Assembly (NCBI GenBank): GCA_011763485.2
Contig: JAANSK020263160.1
Location: 1 to 20,668, forward strand
Source of the DNA: Isoetes engelmannii
Lineage: Eukaryota; Streptophyta; Lycopodiopsida; Isoetales; Isoetaceae
Reading direction: 5' to 3'
Length of the DNA: 20,668 nucleotides
In this document: in pieces, positions 18,461-20,668 of the stretch
How the letters are laid out: each line of letters starts with the position of its first letter
Position numbering within the stretch: the stretch's first letter is position 1
Made by a program: the position numbers and the translations under genes
Notes under the pieces: generated by a model
Database searches by the model: none
What the model was told of the DNA's origin: nothing
Seen by the model: only the letters and a program-made list of their open reading frames with translations

Positions 18461-18597
18461 ATGTCCCCTCTGATGAAGGGGATAAACACCCCTGAGATCC
18501 CATTACCTCAGATAAATGGGTAAGACCGGAGGGGCGAGCCCCCTTTATCTAAGGTAATGGGCGAGGAGGGGTGTTTATCCACTTTAACAGGGCATGC
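18461..18597. repeat. Nested foldback with a CUGAUGA box
   Basis: GGATAAACACCCCT (18480-18493) pairs perfectly with AGGGGTGTTTATCC (18567-18580). Inside it CCCATTACCT (18499-18508) pairs with AGGTAATGGG (18552-18561), AGATAAA (18510-18516) with TTTATCT (18544-18550), and GGGG-CGAG-CCCC caps the apex. Weaker pairing continues outside (ATGTCCC against GGGCAT). An alternative fold makes a three-way junction: CCCCU (18465-18469), CTGATGA (18470-18476), the AGGGG/CCCCU hairpin (18477-18493), GAG, the CCCATTACCT stem, then AGGGG (18567-18571). This is hammerhead topology, without the GAAA or the cleavage triplet. Confidence 0.8.
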
Positions 18598-18764
18598 AAG
18601 ATTCCTCATCCATAGCTATGTTATCAGAGGTTCAGCAGGCTACAGCTCGATTAGCAGAGGTTGGGTATCCTATAGATCGGTTATCAAAGGTTTATAGATG
18701 CTCCCAGCCTGGATTATCAGCATCTGAAGCTGAATCAAGGGCAAAGAAGTTCATCCGAGGCTAA
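18594..18764 (+). CDS. Possible 56-residue protein of 10-residue repeats
   Basis: From ATG 18594 the frame reads MQDSSSIAML, then the repeats LSEVQQATAR, LAEVGYPIDR and LSKVYRCSQPG, then LSASEAESRAKKFIRG and a stop. The DNA shows exact 30-base spacing of TTATCAGAGGTT (18621), TTAGCAGAGGTT (18651) and TTATCAAAGGTT (18681), with a partial fourth unit at 18714. The repeats keep L-[SA]-[EK]-V while the rest has diverged, which fits either selection on a coiled, helical peptide or simple 30-base tandem repeats that happen to stay open. No family recognised. It lies between two strong foldbacks. Confidence 0.3.
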   Translation: MQDSSSIAMLSEVQQATARLAEVGYPIDRLSKVYRCSQPGLSASEAESRAKKFIRG

Positions 18765-18859
18765 ATCATGCACGCACGCCGCTGCTCCTTCACAGTGTTT
18801 GCTTGCTGCTTGTGCCCTATCACAGGGCATGGATCAACGACTAGGAATTGCTAGATCCA
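18696..18859. repeat. Series of three small perfect hairpins
   Basis: AGATGCT (18696-18702) pairs with AGCATCT (18719-18725). TGCCCT (18813-18818) pairs with AGGGCA (18824-18829) around ATCAC. TGGATC (18830-18835) pairs with GATCCA (18854-18859), directly abutting the previous stem. The first lies inside the 56-codon frame. Confidence 0.65.
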
Positions 18860-18891
18860 AACCTGCCGGTAAGGAACATTTAGTAATAGGT

Positions 18892-19007
18892 AAAGGGCAA
18901 GAGCATGCCATTTCGCCTGGTAAGGCCTGATGAGTCCGTTAGGGCGAGCCAGATCCGAGTCAAGGTGAAATGGCCTGCTCTTGACCTTTCTCTTACATAA
19001 AGGTCAA
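18892..19007 (+). ncRNA. Structured RNA candidate: long hairpin with hammerhead-like apex and a competing 3' hairpin
   Basis: The arm 18892-18918 pairs with 18963-18989 over 27 positions with two mismatches and one G-U. The 44-base apex contains CTGATGA (18928-18934), then GTCC-GTTA-GGGC (18935-18946), a stem-II-like hairpin, then GAG. This copies the order of a hammerhead ribozyme core, but the invariant GAAA is absent there; a GAAA does occur at the base of the outer stem (18967-18970). The 3' arm TTGACCTTT (18981-18989) can instead pair perfectly with AAAGGTCAA (18999-19007), so two folds exclude each other. Alternatives are a degenerate retrozyme-type hammerhead, a microRNA-precursor-like hairpin or a MITE. 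Confidence 0.4.
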
Positions 19008-20464
19008 AAGCAGCGACATTTCAACCCGCCCAAAAACTTTTCGACTGCCGATTAAGTTTGTCGGCCACCAAAATGCTCTGAAACTCAGGAGATCAAGAGA
19101 AGACACATTATGCCTTGAAATTTAGGCTGAAAAAGGCTAAAAAAGGGCAAAATGTCACTCGCACGACCTTATGTGTATTTACCTGGCAGCCGCATATTGA
19201 CTGAGGCACGATCGGGCCGCAATTACACGAAAGGCAGAACTTTTTTCATACAGGCGATACCAGATTGTGAAGATTTTGTAAAAAAATGAAGATCATTCGT
19301 CCACTTTTCACTTGCCCTAAATTGCATTTGAAGCCTTCCAGTTATCTCCTCCAACTCGTCATTTTCGGGAGCCGAAGCATCTAGAGGTTAGAGTTTTATG
19401 CTCACGTTTCCCTTGATTTTGATGTGCTTCTGAATGCATTATTATCTTCCGATTCTCTACCATGGCGGTCCATTAGCACAAAAAAAACTTTGGAATTCTT
19501 GTGAGTTTTCCAAAACCAATAATAAAAGTATCTTCTGTTTGTCCTAAATGTTATGAAGAATCTTGCCGAAACAAGGCATGTAGTAATTTTATTTGTTATT
19601 TTCGTAACTGTAGATGTTGAATATTGCCTCTCAGTTTGTGCTTTAAGCTTCTGCAAATTCACTTCTTTCATTCAGTTTTTAATGGCTAATAATATAAATA
19701 GTGGATAGCTACGAGATTAAAAGCCATTACTTGCTTCATTTATTAAATATATAGATGGTATATAGGTATTTAATTTATCCTATCTTGTAAGTAAAACGTT
19801 GAGTGCCATATGTTAAATAATCTTACTGCTCTCCATAGTCATGGAAGGTACAAAAGAAGGGAAACTACTAAAGTGTCTCTGCAATCAGTAATATTGAAAA
19901 AAATATTGAATTGTTCCCGTGGACATTAAAATAGTATCTGTCTGCCTGCCTGCTCATAGCTCATGGTCAAGGAAAATATAATACTAGTACAAAATATGCA
20001 TAAACTATATTTTTGTACAAGATTACCCCTTATATGAAATACGAATTCTGAAAAAACCCTTAGCCCAAACTCCATCAGTAATATTTGTCATTTATGCATT
20101 CATATAAGCCTCTCGTGGTTCTGTTTTTTGTTCCAAAGCCATGTGGGATAACTTTATTCAGCCATACAAATCGCTTGGGCATTTCTATTTCTTGATCTAA
20201 AGCTTGTGGCATCTTCAATTTACATGCATGTTGATCAGAGGCATGCATCTATCAACCTCATGCTTCCTTGCACATGCTGATGTAAAGATTCCTGCACAAA
20301 CCTTAGGGGTAATTAGCGGTATTTAAGACATAAGTTCGGATAGGAGGGATTCTCTAGTAATTTCTGAATGTAATAGAGATTTCTTGTCAATAGCTCCCAT
20401 TACAGAAACATTTTGGTAGAGAAAATGTGCACAAAGACATGCTAAATAAGAGACTTTTTTGCAG
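19008..20464. other. Spacer upstream of the right-hand gene
   Basis: No gene supported. GCCGA and TCGGC flank a short loop near 19050. TATAAATA at 19693-19700 could be a promoter element for the gene that starts near 20465, or chance in AT-rich DNA. A short CTGC/CTGT run lies near 19940. Confidence 0.35.
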
Positions 20465-20520
20465 ATGCCAAAACAGTGTTAAACCAGTCTACTATTTGCA
20501 TTGGAAATATCGATATATAA

Positions 20521-20668
20521 ATGGAGCAGCAAACAGACTTAAGTTCAGCTGCCATAGCTGGATCTCCAAGGCATAGCATTCGGCGCAGCTCTAGACTTCA
20601 AAATGGATTGGTAAATATGGAGCCATATTTAGCACAAGAAACGACAACTACAACACCATATGTAGAAC
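20521..20668 (+). CDS. N-terminus of an unidentified, probably nuclear protein (runs off the window)
   Basis: From ATG 20521 the frame stays open to the last base, 49 codons: MEQQTDLSSAAIAGSPRHSI, then RRSSRLQNG, then LVNMEPYLAQ and a T-rich stretch. An in-frame TAA lies directly before the ATG, so the start is fixed within this exon. A strong splice acceptor, ACTTTTTTGCAG, ends at 20464, which suggests a 5' UTR intron and an exon from 20465. The basic RRSSRLQ stretch is common near the N-terminus of chromatin proteins, but no family can be named. A donor-like TTG|GTAAAT at 20611 is an alternative exon end. Confidence 0.4.
   Translation, partial: MEQQTDLSSAAIAGSPRHSIRRSSRLQNGLVNMEPYLAQETTTTTPYVE

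Noticed and set aside
1-20668. CRISPR array, bacterial operon or phage-type system
   Set aside because: No regularly spaced identical repeats with unique spacers; all landmarks are plant nuclear.

Overview
The window reads as nuclear DNA of a land plant with a large, repeat-rich, gene-poor genome. The evidence is a plant-type DPH1 gene with telo-box motifs upstream, a primer-binding site for initiator tRNA-Met behind a long LTR, a plant-type LINE with an RT zinc-binding domain and poly(A) tail, and spliced gene structures. Species cannot be read from the sequence; a fern or another non-flowering or large-genome plant is a guess. All calls come from reading the sequence, with no database search.

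Layout. 1-613: simple repeats, two UUCG hairpins and the DPH1 promoter. 614-1879: intact single-exon DPH1 (diphthamide synthesis on eEF2), the only confidently named gene. 2900-3467: frame-broken leucine-rich-repeat remnant. 5086-5257: perfect 86-bp tandem duplication. 5659-6905, minus strand: a probable spliced gene for a 180-residue protein of unknown function with a SUMO-interaction-like motif. 7089-7230 and 7647-7820: tandem and inverted repeats. 8524-10480: a long Ty3/Gypsy-type LTR followed by a tRNA-Met primer-binding site and a decayed, truncated interior. 11652-11991, minus strand: tRNA-derived SINE-like element. 12353-14014: two diverged copies of a 135-bp repeat around several short exon-like frames on the plus strand (12500-16013), probably a broken or multi-exon gene I could not identify. 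16502 to about 18240, minus strand: 5'-truncated LINE with poly(A) tail. 18461-19007: a compact cluster of strong foldbacks, two hammerhead-like CUGAUGA motifs and a 56-codon frame made of 10-residue repeats; this is the most unusual part. 20465-20668: probable start of a plus-strand gene that runs off the window.

The genes do not form a pathway. DPH1 is a housekeeping gene in a repeat landscape. The best candidate for something undescribed is the structured element at 18461-19007, which resembles the non-autonomous, ribozyme-bearing class of plant elements (retrozymes) in flavour, but lacks a canonical hammerhead core.
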